Counted from the first letter of the stretch, positions 1 through 12,311 are shown. The stretch: 64,000 nucleotides of DNA from Abelmoschus esculentus (GCA_035048815.1 JAUCBN010000042.1:8184001-8248000); one strand, 5' to 3'. Numbers and translations are program-made. The notes: a model not told the origin generated them from the sequence alone.

Positions 1-928
1 TTAGGGTGCATGTCTATAGATGTTATGGGGTGTTGATGGTTGTAGTTGAGTGTTTAACTAGCACATTATGGTTAGGGATTATGCATTTAGTTGTTAATGA
101 TCATTGATTGTGATTTGGTTGGGTGCAACCCACTCAAATTGCCCGAATTATGATTTGGACATAGGGGGTATCGAAACACCCTATGCTGGTATCGATACCC
201 CAAGGCAAATTTTGATGGCAACGAAGCATGGTACGATGCATTTACCTTATTGTTCATATGAGTATCGATACCGCCCAAGATAGTATCGATACTCTTGAGT
301 TTTGGTAGGTAATATGGTTACTGCCATGTCATAGTATCGATACAAGGCTATGCTGGTATCAATACCCCTGACTGAACAATGAGTTTTAGGTGTTGAAATT
401 ACATGTTAATCCCGAATATCTTTCTTTGTTTAATTATGGTAGCTATAGATGTTATTTTGAGCTAAAATTTTATATGAATTCATAAAATTGACTTAATTTC
501 ATGTTGGCTAACTTAAATTGGACAAGTCCTTATAATTTGGAATATTTACATTTTCGTCCCTAATTAGTGAAGCATATAATTGATGATGTTAGAATACTCC
601 GTTTGGTTTGAAATTTACCGTGAGTGGTACTTGCATGCTTAACTAAACTTTGATGGAACGAATTTCTACTTTGTGATTAGAATTTAAAAGATTTACGTTT
701 TAGTCCTTGATATACTAATATGTTTAATCGAATGCTCATTTGTATTTGGGATGCTTCCGTACTTGCATTGTTTAAGATTAACATATTTAGGAATTTAATT
801 ATGCATCTAGAAAAAAATATATTGGGTTTCAGGGTTGTTTATCGAATTAGACCTTAGTGGGTTTGGTTCGATATTCCCCATTTAACCCATTAAAGCCGGT
901 TCCATCTAGGCCAGGTAAGGGGGTTACA
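1..928 (+). repeat. 3' part of the 5' LTR of A1
   Basis: The right end is set by a TTACA terminus at 928, followed by a spacer and a primer-binding site at 934. The LTR of A3 ends the same way on the other strand. The segment contains several palindromic motifs of the type TATCGATA between about 150 and 370, also found in the A3 LTRs. The 5' end of the LTR lies outside the window. Confidence 0.75.
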
Positions 929-933
929 TTTGG

Positions 934-950
934 TGGTATCAGAGCTAGGT
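934..950 (+). other. Primer-binding site of A1 (initiator tRNA-Met type)
   Basis: TGGTATCAGAGCTAGGT lies six bases after the LTR end. Its first 12 bases match the usual plant primer-binding site complementary to the 3' end of initiator tRNA-Met. Confidence 0.8.
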
Positions 951-1169
951 TCATTATGTGTGATTTGATATGCTTTGTTGTTAATATGTTGATAATTATG
1001 TACGGTAAATGTGTTTTGAATGGTTTTTATTTGAAAGAGTCAAAGGTTATACATTGCCAATGTCAATACATTTTTAAATGCTTTTCAGGTTTCCCTTGGA
1101 TCTTGCCCGAATGTAAGTCTAATATGTTTTGATATTATGTTCTATATTGCATGTTTGAAGTTTTTGAGT

Positions 1170-2309
1170 ATGCCTCCGAGATATGAGACACGAGCTAGTG
1201 CGGGTATGATCACTGACGAAAAAAATGAGAGCGAGGTGACTGCTAGGGAAGAACAACTTCCTCCTACACCCGTGGGTGTACCTCCGGTTCTATAGGGTGG
1301 TCAATTTAGAGAGTTTGCACCGTTCATACAGGCTATGACGGGTGCGTTTTAGGCTGTTGTTGCAGGAGTGTGTATTTTGGCTCCTGCCCCTACTATTGTT
1401 GTTAGCACTGGGCTACCTTTAGAGCGACTGTGTAGCTTGGGTGGTGTTGAGTTTCATGGTTCAGATCCGAGTTCAGCTGAGGAGTGATTGGCTAGTACAG
1501 AGAGGATCTTGGATCAGATGGAGTGCCTTGATTCTAGGAGGTTGGGATGTGTGGTTTCTTTGCTCCAGGAAGATGCTTATCGTTGATGGACTACCACGAA
1601 AGTTGGTGTAGCTACTGGTAACTTGACTTGGGAGTATTTTAGGATAGCTTTTGTGCGGAAGTTTTTGGGTCCATAATATGAGGATGCAAGGAAATGAGAG
1701 TTCATGTCCTTGGTTCAGGGTTCCATGATGGTGGCAGAGTATGAGATACAGTTTATCCGGATGAGCCACTATGCCCCTGAGTTCGTCCCCACTGATTAGA
1801 AAAGATGTGACAGGTTCCGGTATGGGTTGAATCTTGAGATTAAGACATTCCTATTGGCTACCGAGTACAATGAGTTTGATGTGTTGGTGAATAAGGCCAA
1901 GGATGTCGAGGAGCCCCTGAGGGAGGCTAGGAAGTCTTCCGATGTTGGTAAGAGGCCTACTAAGGCCAATGTTCAGAGTAAGCAGGGTAAGAGGTTCCGT
2001 GATAACCGATACAGAGCTGATCGATGCCGAGGTGACTTTTTACGTAGTTGTCAAGCTCACCAGTATGGTGAAGGTGGTGGTGATGTCCTATTTTGTAATA
2101 TGTGCTCTAAGCGTCATCCAGGAGAGTGTTGTTGGGCTATTGGTATTTGTATGGATTGTGGATCGAAGGATCACATGAGGCGTGATTGCCCGAGGTTTGC
2201 TGGTGAATCTGGTGATCATGCTGATGCTGCTGTGATGCCTGATAGAGGACGTTGTATTGAAAGAGGTCCTTTCCAGAGGCAAAGAGATAGACGTAAGGTT
2301 TATGCTTAG
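1170..2309 (+). pseudogene. gag pseudogene of A1
   Basis: The start at 1170 (MPPRYETRA) corresponds to the gag start of A3. The capsid-like region reads with many in-frame stops before about 1800. From 1827 the frame is open to 2309 and includes the nucleocapsid region with a CCHC knuckle (C-x2-C-x4-H-x4-C, CMDCGSKDHMRRDC) near 2152-2193. A TAG ends it just before pol. Gag would form the virus-like particle and package RNA. The number of stops shows it has long been inactive. Confidence 0.8.
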
Positions 2310-4506
2310 CGTGGGACCCGTAATGTTCCATATCTACGTATTCTTATGTTTTGAGTGAGCATGCACATTTGTTGGATGTTCCGGTTGAGGTATTAGATGT
2401 TGGTTTGGTGGTTACAAGTTCTTTGGGTGAAACAGTCATATTTAGGAGGTTGTATAAAAGGTGTCCGTTGGAGGTGCAAGGGCATGTCTTTGAGGTTGAC
2501 TTGATGGAGTTACCTTTCCATGGTTTTGATCTTATCTTGGACATTGACTGGTTGACAGAGCATCGAGCGGTAGTAGATTTTGAGAAGAAGAGGGCTACCT
2601 TGAGGTTGTTGGATGGTAGTAAGGTTGTGGTGAAAAGTGAATATATTGGATTTTTGTCCAATGTGGTTTCAACTTTGCAAGCAGAAAGGATGTTGCAACA
2701 TGGTGCTATAGTGTATCTAGCCTATATGATGAATCTAGGTATAGGAGATGTTCGGGTGCAAGATATCGAGCAGTGCACGATTTTCTGGAAGTATTTCTTG
2801 AGGAGCTGCCAGGATTACCTCCCGATCGCGATGTGGAATTTAGTATCAACACATTTGCTGGTACTAATCCGGTGTCTATTGTTTCTTATCATATGGCACT
2901 TAAGGAGTTGAAAGAATTGAAGATGCAGTTGCAAGAGTTACTTGACCGCTGGTTTATACGACCGAGTGTATCACCTTGGGGTGCGCTAGTATTGTTTGTG
3001 AAGAAAAAGGATGGCACTATGAGAATATGCATTGACTACCGCCAATTGAATAAATTGACCGTGAAGAATAAATATTCTTTGCCGAGGATTGACGATCTGT
3101 TTGATCAGTTTAGAGGTGCAAGTGTATTCTCGAAGATTGATTTGAGATCAGGGTATTATCAGTTGAAAGTAAAGGAGTCTAATGTGTTGAAAATAGCTTT
3201 TCGGACAAGGTATATCCATTATGAGTTTTTAGTGATGCCGTTTGGTTTGACGAATTCCCCTGCTGCTTTTATGGATATGATGAACCGAGTGTTTCATGAG
3301 TATTTGGACCAGTTTTGTGGTAGTATTCATAGATGATATCCTCGTGTATTTACTTACCTAGGAAGATCATGATCGACATTTGCGGATAGTGTTGCAAGTG
3401 TTGAAGGAGAATCAGTTGTTTGCTAAGCTAAGTAAATGTGAGTTTTGGCTAAAGAAAGTGGTGTTTCTTGGTCATGTGGTATCAGAAAAGGGTATTAGTG
3501 TTGATCCAAAAAGGATAGAAGTTGTTATGGGTTGGAAACAACCTAAATCTGTGTTAGAGGTTCGGAGTTTTCTGGGGTTGGCTGGATACTATCGTAGGTT
3601 TGTTGAAGGTGTTTCGAGCATTGTTGTTCCTATGACAATGCTTTTGCAAAAGAAGGTTCCTTTTGAGTGGAAAGAAAGTCAATAAATGAGCTTTGAGAAG
3701 TTAAAAGTGGTATTGACTAGTGCTCCAATGTTGGTTTAGCCTGAGTCGGGTAAAGACTTTATAGTTTATAGTGATGCATCTTATGTTGGTCTCGAATGTG
3801 TTTTGATGCAAGAAGGGAAAGTTTTGGTGTATACATCTAGACAGTTAAGGGTACATGAAAAGAATTATCTGACGCATGATTTGGAGCTTGCAGCGGTAGT
3901 TTTTGCCTTGAAAGTTTGGAGACACTAACTGTATGGCGAAAAGTGTACTATATACACGGACCACAAGAGTTTGAAATATCTCATATCACAAAAGGATCTA
4001 AACCTTAGGCAATATAGATGGATGGAGTTGCTTAAGGACTATGATTTACTATCGAGTATCATTCGAGAAAAGCTAATGTGGTGGCGGATGCTTTGAGCCG
4101 TAAGACAACAATGGAGTTGAGGTCTATGTTTGCTAAGTTAAGTATTTCAAAGGAAGGTAGTTTAGTGGCAGAGTTGCAAGTAAAACCCGTGTTGGTTGAG
4201 ATGATAAAAGCGAAGCAGTCGGAGGATGAGGCTATGGTACCTCATGTGGAGGACATTGCTGAAGGTAGACCGACTGAATATTGTTTTGATGATGATGAGG
4301 TTCTTTGCTTTAGAGGTCGGAGAGTGGTGCCGAATAATGTCGAGTTGAGACAGGCTATCTTAACAGAGGCTCATACTAGTCCGTTTGTTATGCATCCGGG
4401 TAGTGTGAAGATGTATAAGGATCTCAAAAGTGTGTACTTTTGGGTTGGTTTGAAGAAGGATGTGGCGGAGTTTGTTGCACAGTGTATGGTGTATCAGCGA
4501 GTATAA
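2310..4506 (+). pseudogene. pol pseudogene of A1 (protease fragment, RT, RNase H, integrase start)
   Basis: Pieces in order: protease-flanking region (2351-2760); reverse transcriptase (about 2883-3340, with LDR-F-RPSVSPWG, MPFGLTNSP and a frameshift just before the catalytic FIDD box); RT connection (3380-3685); RNase H (about 3740-4100, with stops near 3685, 3737 and 3926 and a frameshift near 4050); the N-terminal integrase zinc region (4320-4506, HPGSVKMYKDLKS). Compared with A3, about 60 bp around 2327 are missing, taking out the protease DSGS active site. The element breaks off at 4506, so integrase core and chromodomain are lost. Confidence 0.85.
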
Positions 4507-6921
4507 ATATTATTATAATCACTTTAAAATATCCAGTTTTATAATAAATTGATATTCTAACTCTAAAACTGAACGTTTATAAATATAGCAATTATTAGAT
4601 ATAATATAAGTGATTAATATTTCGATTACTAAACACAAGTTAATGAAGCCCTATTTTATTAGTGAAGATAACCAAGTTTCGAGATGAAACAAGAATTAAT
4701 TTTATATTTAAATTTTATAAGTGTCTAAAAATTTTATGCATAAAATAAAAAAATGTTTCTAGTGATATTAAATTGCTTAAGTTTAAATTTGAGAAGGCCT
4801 AAAGAGTGTTTAAATCAATATATTTAATCTAACTAACAATAACTTTTGTATTTTAAACTAAAATATTAATTTCCCAAGCGTATATGAACTAAAATATTTC
4901 TTTCTATAATAAAGGGAGTATAACTTTTAAATATAATATAAGGACTAGTTAACTTTAACCAATGAAAAAAATATTATCCTTAATTTTTTTTCTAACATAA
5001 TCTAAAAGTATTAAAAGAAAATTAAGAATCGAATCATCACTCTTCAATCCAACAATATTCTTGATAAATTTACTTCAAGATAACATTCTTTTTTTTGTTA
5101 ACCTTTTAAAATAAAGAAGAATAATATTTTTGGATAATTATATCATGTATTGACAGAAAAACTTTTAATTAGATTAAAAAATTTTCTAGCAATAATCTAC
5201 TTGAACTTGAAATAGTTTAAACCCCAAATATTTAGACTAAAAAATATTTGAATAAAAATTATCCAAATCTATTGTTCAAAAAATTATCCCCATGTAAAAT
5301 AATTCAAATTCAAATGGATATCAACATTAAATAATTCAAATTCAAGACAAAGATGATCCAAAATCCTTTCATTTAAATCCTACATACGAACATGACCCAC
5401 CAATCTGTGTGTTAGCAATAATTGAAATTTCTGGTATTTTAGAAAATGACAATGGACCCGTAGAGACATTTTTTTATAAGTCTGTTTGTTCATTGTGCAC
5501 AAAGGGTCTCCAATTTTTGTTTTATTACCATTGGATCACAAAACCTTTGTCTTCGATCAAAATCATAATTCAAAACCAGACGCACCGAATAAGACAACAA
5601 AACCAAATGGCAATAGACAAACATATCCCATATTCTCAATTACGAGTGATAACATACCAAGTTGACCTCGAGTCTGAAACTGTTATATTGAGTTTAGTTT
5701 GAATTTGAATTCGATTCAAAAATAATATTATTGAATTTATTTTGAGTTCGAAGTTTGTCAGGTTTAACTTGATTCGGTTCGACTCAACTCAGTTCGAAGT
5801 AAACAATTTTGCTATAACCTTTTATAAAAGATAGAGTCTTGTTAAAATCCATTTCATAGCTGACACCAAAATAAAATTTAATATAAAAAAAACCAAAATT
5901 TAGATTAATCTAAATAATCAAAATATTTTTGTGATACAAACATAATGCTTATTTATTTTAGTGAATTTTCTTCTTGCTAAAAAGATTACTTTTAACATAT
6001 AATATATATAATATTATACTTATTCCGAACATATTCATGAATTTTTTAATTTAACTTAAATCAATTGAATTCATTAAAATCTTAAATTTACTCAAATTAA
6101 AATTTGATAAAATCAAACTCAAATATCAGACTCATTACCGACCCTAATCCAAATATTGCATGACCGTGTTAGATAACTCTTTCTACTCACAATTTCTTAC
6201 GGGCTTTAGCTTTGGATGCCAACAAAACTTCGGGCACAAGGGTATACAAAAACCATTAGGACCACCTTTTGAGAAATGTCAGCTCAGCTGAGCTTGTTAC
6301 CATCATTACATCATATGCTCTTCACACACACTTTGGTCCACCCTAAAAAAGCTTCCATCATCACCACCATCACGCTCACAAATAGTATATGCATTGATTT
6401 GGAAAATATCAAACACTTTGTTAAATTTCATAACTAAACATCATTACTCTCTCATGATTCTGTTGTTTTCAAAGATTCCTTATTTCTTTAAATAAATTAG
6501 TAATGGCATTGCCAGCAAAATTATATGGAGTTGCTGAAAAAATTCCCAGCTAAGCTAACCTTTTAAAGCAACTAAAACAGCCTGGTCTTAAGCATATAAA
6601 AAGCTGCAAAGGCAAATGCTAAAGGAAAAGTAATAATTACAACTACCAATATCCACCCAACATGAACCAAATTGAACAGATTTTTCCACCTCAAAGTATA
6701 AATGAAAACAGAAAGAAAAGAAATACAATCTAACTGACAATGGAAGAAGAAGAAAGAAAGAAAGAGTCAAGCATACAACAAGGCCTATGGCCACCAAACT
6801 TAACATGCTTACTTATGACACTAAAAAGAACAATGAAAAGGGCTTTTGATAATCCATTTACCACCCATCACACAGAATGGTGTGTTGTGACAAGTCTGAG
6901 CTCCCTTCATTGATCTTCTTA
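4507..6921. other. AT-rich spacer and probable 3' flank of the kinase gene
   Basis: 4507-6200 is strongly AT-rich, with short homopolymer and AT tracts. I see no convincing gene; the short open frames there lack recognisable domains. About 6200-6921 is less AT-rich, lies directly downstream of the kinase stop codon on the - strand, and probably contains its 3' UTR, but I could not place a poly(A) site with confidence. Confidence 0.5.
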
Positions 6922-9179
6922 TCAGGCAGGCAGAGCATTCAGATCATCTGGCAAACTAGAACGTCGTAGCTCCTCAATTCGACTCCTTACTTGCGCCATG
7001 GTGGGGCGCTTGTCAGGGTATTGTGCAGCGCAATCTACGGCAAGTTGCAAGAGTTGAACCATCTCTTCCTCCACATTCTGATACCTGAGGAGCTCGAGAT
7101 CGAACACTTCAGAAGTCCATTCCTCACGAACAACAGACTGCACCCACCTCGGTAGGTCGATTCCTTCTTCGTTCAAGATCGAATGGGTGGGGGCTTTCCC
7201 AGTCAATAGCTCCAAAAGCAACACACCGAAGCTATAAACATCAGCCTTCTGCGACACTTTGCGGGGGTCAGTCACCTCAGGTGCCCTGTACCCAAGAACT
7301 CTATTGGGACTGGACGAAGGCCCTACAATGTTTGCCAAGCCAAAATCCGAGACACGAGCTTCGTAGGATTTAGTGAGGAGGATATTTGATGATTTTATGT
7401 TACCATGAGAGACATTGGGGCCTTGAGAGTGCAGGTATTCGATTCCACAGGCAGCTCCAAGAGCAATTCCGGATCTGATGTCCCAGTTCAGTGGAGTCCT
7501 CCCTGCTCCTTTATTCCCTGCATCCCAAAATTAACAGTGAAATGAAAGAACGGTTGAAGGTAAATGATGAATTACTTCAAATCAAACTATAATCCCCTCA
7601 GAGATGATCAAGGCAAACAAAATGGATCTTCAGTTTATGATTTATCTTCACAAATGAACCAAAATCAGAAGCCAACTAACAACAAATAATAGTATAAAAA
7701 AGGGTTAGAAGCAAAAGATCAATTCAGAAAACCTTAGGCAACGACAGAAGGTGAAGAATTGAAATGACAACATAAAACTGGAAAACCAAAGCAAGAAAAA
7801 GTGGTCCAAAAAGGATCTTCACCATGCAGGAGCGCAGATAAGCTTCCCATGGGCATATAATCATAGACAAGAAGCTTCTCATCGAGACTGAAATAGTAAG
7901 CTCTGAGAGGGACCAAATGTTGATGATCAATGGCTCCAACCTCTTCAATCTTATCCTTGAATTCCCTTTCAGAAATTGTGACGTCTTTTAGCCTTTTAAC
8001 AGCCACTGCAGTTCCACCTTCCAACACTGCTTTATATGCGGTTCCGAACGTTCCTTTGCCTAAAACCTCTGCAGAAGCTCTCAACAAATCCTCCAAATCA
8101 AACACTCTCGTCGCATTCCCAAAGAAAATCAACTTCTTAGCTCCGCTCCCACTGTTTTCGGCAGTTTTGGCTCCACCACCACCCACCATTGCCGCAGTGG
8201 GTGCGGCCGGGGCCACTGAATACCCATTCCCATATCCACCATTCTCCATTTCATATTTATCCCCAGGAATCTCCATTTCTTGTTTTTTAATGGAAGCTAT
8301 GCCAATTGACCTCGATGTCTTGCTACTCTTCTTTCTACATAAAATCATCAAAATCATAACAATCAGTAGAAATCCCAGCACAGATCCGATAACAATACCT
8401 GCAATTGCACCCCCAGACAACTTGCTCTTCTTCGCCTTTACCCCCGGTATATTCACAGTCAATGGATTTGCTGGCTGACTTGCATTCCCAGGTGAATCAG
8501 TAGCAGGGCAAGGCTCGTCGAGTGGCTTCCCACAAAGCAAGTTCCCTAGAAACGCATCAGGCCCGTATTTCTGTAAAGCCTTGGGGATCGAGCCGTTCAA
8601 CAAATTATTCGATACATTAAACTGAGCGAGATCCTTCAAAGAACCCAAATCAGGCACCGACCCAGAAAGGTTGTTGCTATCAAGAAGCAAAGTTCTTAAC
8701 CTCGTCAAATTGCTGAACCCAACAGGGAATTCCCCAGAAAAATTATTCCCACCAAGATTTAGCCTCACCAAAGCATGAAGACCGAACAGAAACTCCGGTA
8801 TCACACCAGACAAATGGTTTCCCTGCAAGTAAAGGTTCCGGAGATTCCGACAAAGAGCAAGATCCGAAGGAAGTTTTCCGGTTAACGAGTTGAGACGGAG
8901 ACTGACAGTGCGCAGCTGAGTCAAGTTTCCGAGAATGCCAACTGGGATCTCACCGAAGAGAGCAACACCGGGTAGCCTGAGTACCGTAACTCGGTTCTGC
9001 TCGCACCTAACCCCAGCCCATGAGCAAGGACTCTGGTTGGAGATGTTCCATAGGAGGGTTCTGCCTCCGACCGAGGAACGGAGCGCCAAAAGGGCAGCTC
9101 TGTCGGTAATGAGATCAGATTCGGCGAGCCGCAGGAGGAACAAAGAAACAAATGCAGTGAATAAAAACCGGTTTGGCAT
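6922..9179 (-). CDS. LRR receptor-like pseudokinase, RKL1/RLK902 type (LRR-III subfamily)
   Basis: Two exons: 9179-7823 and 7517-6922, with a GT-AG intron at 7822-7518, giving 650 aa, the usual length for this family. The splice joins in phase 1 inside a Gly codon (residue 453). Domains: hydrophobic signal peptide (1-20); LRRNT cap with CSWAGVRC (52-59); five to six LRRs (about 65-205); a membrane-spanning segment (about 256-281) followed by CRKK; a Ser/Gly/Ala-rich juxtamembrane region; kinase-like domain (about 368-645). The Gly loop GKGTFG (374-379), VAVK lysine (395) and DFG (510-512) are present, but the catalytic loop reads HGN (490-492) instead of HRD. It is therefore probably a signalling scaffold rather than an active kinase, as in the Arabidopsis relatives called 'probable inactive receptor kinase'. 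Plasma-membrane location is inferred. The frame is intact and this is the only convincing host gene in the window. Which paralogue it is remains open. Confidence 0.93.
7518..7822 (-). other. Intron of the receptor pseudokinase gene
   Basis: 305 bp between donor CATG|GTGAAG (GT at 7822-7821) and acceptor ATGCAG|GGAAT (AG ending at 7518). Removing it restores one continuous kinase domain across the SALLHG / NKGAGRTPLNW junction. Without splicing, the frame runs into a stop in the intron. Related genes commonly have one intron at this place in the kinase domain. Confidence 0.93.
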
Positions 9180-9226
9180 TTTCCGGCGCAGGCGAAGAGA
9201 AGTAGGAGAATGTTGTTGTGGAACTG

Positions 9227-9445
9227 CTATTCCTTTGGTGTTCTGGTTATGAAGAATGTCTTAGGAGGCATTGAAAGAATAGAAGGAAACTGGAGTGTTA
9301 ATGAAAGAGCGTTTTTTGCGTGCTGATAGGTAAAGAGTGGGTGAGGTAGGGATGACTGAAGGCCAAAAAGTAAGACGTGAGTGAGGCAAACCCTAGCTGT
9401 CGAACAGTAAAGGAACGATGACTGATACGTCAACCCGGTTTCCAC
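9227..9445 (-). other. Upstream ORF in the leader of the pseudokinase gene
   Basis: A 72-codon open frame on the same strand starts at 9445 and ends 47 bp before the main ATG at 9179. It lies between the proposed TATA box (9507-9516) and the start codon, so it would be in the 5' leader if transcription starts near 9480. The peptide has no recognisable domain. If translated it could lower main-ORF translation. Its expression is not shown by sequence. Confidence 0.35.
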
Positions 9446-9506
9446 GGCTGCTTTCAGTCTTTTTAATAACTGATTTTAGATTTATTTACTAATGAATCTA
9501 AATTCA

Positions 9507-9516
9507 ATTTTATATA
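9507..9516 (-). promoter_or_regulatory. Candidate TATA box of the pseudokinase gene
   Basis: TATATAAAAT on the - strand, about 330 bp upstream of the ATG. A start about 30 bp downstream would give a leader of roughly 300 nt. The surroundings are AT-rich, so a chance match is possible. Confidence 0.4.
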
Positions 9517-9686
9517 AAAAAAAAATCTTATAAATATTATGATATAATTTATTTTTTAAAAGTAGGATTGTTTTTATTTTATTTTTTTCAATTAAAGTAT
9601 GTGTTATAATATTTTAGAAATCGAATTTAGTTGAATTTTATTTTACACATCAAATTATAAAAGGTATCTTTAAAGATCAGTTGAAG

Positions 9687-9888
9687 GAGAAATTATATCA
9701 TGGGTCAGTCTCACCACGTCATTCATGGGACCGATCAATGATAATCATCCACCTCATTATTTTTTAATTTTTAAAGTGAAGATTCACCTGAAAAAAAAAT
9801 ATGACATGGAAAAGTTGATGAAGTGGATAGTTATTATTGGTCGGTCTCATGGACACGTGGTGGGACTGACCCGTGATATAATTTTCTC
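9687..9888. mobile_element. MITE with long terminal inverted repeats and a direct target duplication
   Basis: About 70 bp at each end are inverted copies of each other (GAGAAATTATATCA at the left; the right end, read on the - strand, starts GAGAAAATTATATCA), leaving about 60 bp in the centre. The element is flanked by AGTTGAAG on both sides (9679-9686 and 9889-9896); the match can be read as 9 bp with a preceding C. No coding capacity. An 8-bp duplication suggests a hAT-derived MITE, 9 bp a Mutator-derived one. Confidence 0.85.
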
Positions 9889-10387
9889 AGTTGAAGAGGT
9901 TTTTATTGTAGGTATTGTGAGGGTTTTTTTAGAAAAAAAGTTATTCAAAATCGAATTTATTAAATTTGACTTTTAAAATATTATAAAAAATATAATATTT
10001 AAAAATTAAAATGACAAGGATATATATTTTTTGGTGGGGGAACCCTAAAGCTATATTTCAATAAAATTTGCAGCAAGTTATATGAGTAAATCCTTTTAAT
10101 CTATTTTCATTTATAACGTTAAATTTTAAATATTTATAATTTTATTTAAAGAACCTAATATCTCAATATATTATACCAAATATTATTGTTGGTGTTTCCT
10201 TTATAGGTTTTGCTATTGGATCTAATAATTAAAGTTTATTATTATTGGTGGTGTGGATAAGAATTATATAAATTCTAATAACTAATGGTTTTTTTTAATA
10301 AAATCAAATAGAATATAACTAATTACATTATTAAAAAGTTGTGTTCCATTAACTTGAAATATTTAATATTATTAAATTCTGAAATAA
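9889..10387. other. AT-rich spacer
   Basis: No gene, repeat family or RNA gene recognised. Very AT-rich with short poly(A)/poly(T) runs. Confidence 0.5.
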
Positions 10388-10925
10388 AGATGACAATATT
10401 ATCTAAATTCAATCCAAAGAAAAAAATTGATCTAAATCCAATTAAATAAAGTTTGGATCTGAATTTAAAAGAAGTTCGAGTTTCAATAAGAGGTGGATCG
10501 GATATAGATATTATCATGATCCTATTTGAATCCATATCTGATATGAATCTGATCCATATATAAACCTGAATAAAAATTTTTAAAATTTTTAGATTTAAAA
10601 GTTTGAATTGTTACTTTAATTTATTTTATATTGGATTGTTATATTTGTTGATATTTGATTGTGCTATAAATTTAAAAATATTTATATGATAAAAATTATT
10701 TTTTCATTTAAAAATATTTATTTGAGTCATTACTTTAAAACACAATTGGATTTGGACTTTTGAATTTGAATTTAAAATTTAGATATTTAATTGGATTGAA
10801 TTTGAATTTATGTAAATAGACTTGGATTTGGACTTAAATTATTTTAAAAGTCAGATTATTAATTAGATTAAACTTGAACTCTATAAAATCCAATCCAAAT
10901 CCAATATATTATCATCCCTGTCTTA
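10388..10925. repeat. Degenerate inverted-repeat element (GATGACAAT ends)
   Basis: The left end (gatgacaatattatctaaa, near 10388) is an imperfect inverted copy of the right end (tattatcatccctgtctt, near 10907-10925). Several ggat/ttgg-rich motifs in between are shared with the larger element at 12312-13243. It looks like an old non-autonomous DNA transposon. I saw no clear target duplication. Confidence 0.4.
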
Positions 10926-11336
10926 AAAGTCAAACAAACCCTAAACCCTATCATAAAATTAAAATCAGAAATCCTAAAAACTATACACTAAAACTAAAAA
11001 ACCTAAACCCTATAAACAATAAATCCATAAATCATAAAAATCTACCTGAATATGAAACTAGAGGGTAAATATCATCATCGGATTTTAAAATATTATTGCT
11101 TTCCTATTTGGGTCAATAGAGTATTATTTTTGACAAATTAGTCACTAATGCTATGTTTTTTATATTGGTCATCTATCGTTATAAAACTCACACAAAAAAA
11201 AAACAATAATAGTATAGAGACCAAAAATAAATTAAGACCGAAATAAAAAACATTAATGATAAAAAAACTTAACGCTAGTGATAATTTTGTACAAAATAAT
11301 AATATGATGACAAAAAAAACAATAGTTTTGTGATCA
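10926..11336. other. AT-rich spacer
   Basis: Contains an A-rich stretch with cctaaaccctat-like words (10930-11010), too irregular to be telomeric repeat. No gene seen. Confidence 0.4.
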
Positions 11337-11852
11337 TTGGTAATGCTTATGGGCGAAAAAAAACCCGATAATCCGGTCTCGGTCTCGAACCTAATAAGAT
11401 TCAGTAGATTTTTATTTGATATTAATTTCGGTGGGATCGAGACTGAATTCAAAATTTAGGTCATGATTATGACAAAATTGGGACTGGATCTTGAGTTTTT
11501 AGACTTGGTACCCGGTGGGTGCCCAGTAGGACCGGGACCGGTATTTTTTTCTTATCAAACTTTCTCTTTATGTATTTATATTATGAGTATAAGTAGTTTT
11601 AAAAATTTAATTTTTCAAGTCTACAGTATTCTAATTTTATTATTTTAATATTATTATTGGTAGTTAAATTTTTTTCTTCAATTACTCAATTTTTTATAAA
11701 AATAAACTAATTGACCGGGTACCAGGTATTGGAACCGATACCCATCAGTAATAGGACCGGTTCTTAAAATTTAGGATTTGATGTGACCGAGACCGGTTTC
11801 AATTTTTAAGAACCGATTATTATCGAAACTGAAACCAATTTTATGCTTACAC
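11337..11852. repeat. Possible MITE-like element with CG-bearing inverted halves
   Basis: The left side has ggtctcggtctcgaacc and the right side has inverted counterparts (gaccgagaccggttt). Both halves share accggt / gggtacc words. The ends (aatgcttatgggcg; ttttatgcttacact) are inverted copies only over short stretches. Old non-autonomous DNA transposon is the best guess; the boundaries are approximate. Confidence 0.4.
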
Positions 11853-12311
11853 TTGTTTTTACTCTTTATAATACGTAAATTATTTTTTTAGAATATGAAT
11901 GATAAAAATAGGGAAAACTTTCAGATAAAAAAATAAACAACGATAAAAAATTAATTAATGAAAGAAATAAAATTAAAAATACAAAATAATTAAATATCTT
12001 AATTTATCTTTTTTAATATTAAATCTTAATTATCTAGTTACATTTACGCGGCCGAAAAATTAGAAAGGTCATTAAAGTTTAAATTTCGAGGATTAAGATA
12101 TCCGATCAAGTTTGTTAATATAATATTATTATACCGATGATTAAATATTATTAATATACTTTTATCTAGAGATTGATACTTTCCTCCCTCTTCTAATTAT
12201 AAAATAAAATTTAATTTGATATTATTGATTGAAGTTAATTCAATTAATAATGTTTTAAGTACAATATATAGACAAACGAGTGATCGGATATACATAACTT
12301 AATAAGGTTAG
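11853..12311. other. AT-rich spacer
   Basis: No gene or recognisable repeat. AT-rich throughout. Confidence 0.5.

Larger units (their letters stand above)
1..4506 (+). mobile_element. A1: decayed, truncated Ty3/gypsy chromovirus (family A)
   Basis: Remnant of an LTR retrotransposon on the + strand: 3' part of the 5' LTR, primer-binding site, gag, and pol up to the zinc-binding part of integrase. The protein sequence is closely similar to the better preserved copy A3 on the opposite strand at 54208-64000, so both belong to one family. Homology stops abruptly after 4506 in the integrase H2C2 region and unrelated AT-rich sequence follows. Integrase core, chromodomain, polypurine tract and 3' LTR are absent. 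Gag and pol carry many in-frame stops, and a deletion removes the protease active site. The left end is cut by the window edge. Not mobile on its own. Confidence 0.9.

Noticed and set aside
7930..8478. 182-codon + strand open frame within the kinase gene
   Set aside because: Antisense shadow of exon 1; no domain, and the - strand product is clear.
10920..11040. Telomere-like cctaaaccctat words
   Set aside because: Not a regular 7-bp repeat; occasional words in AT-rich DNA.
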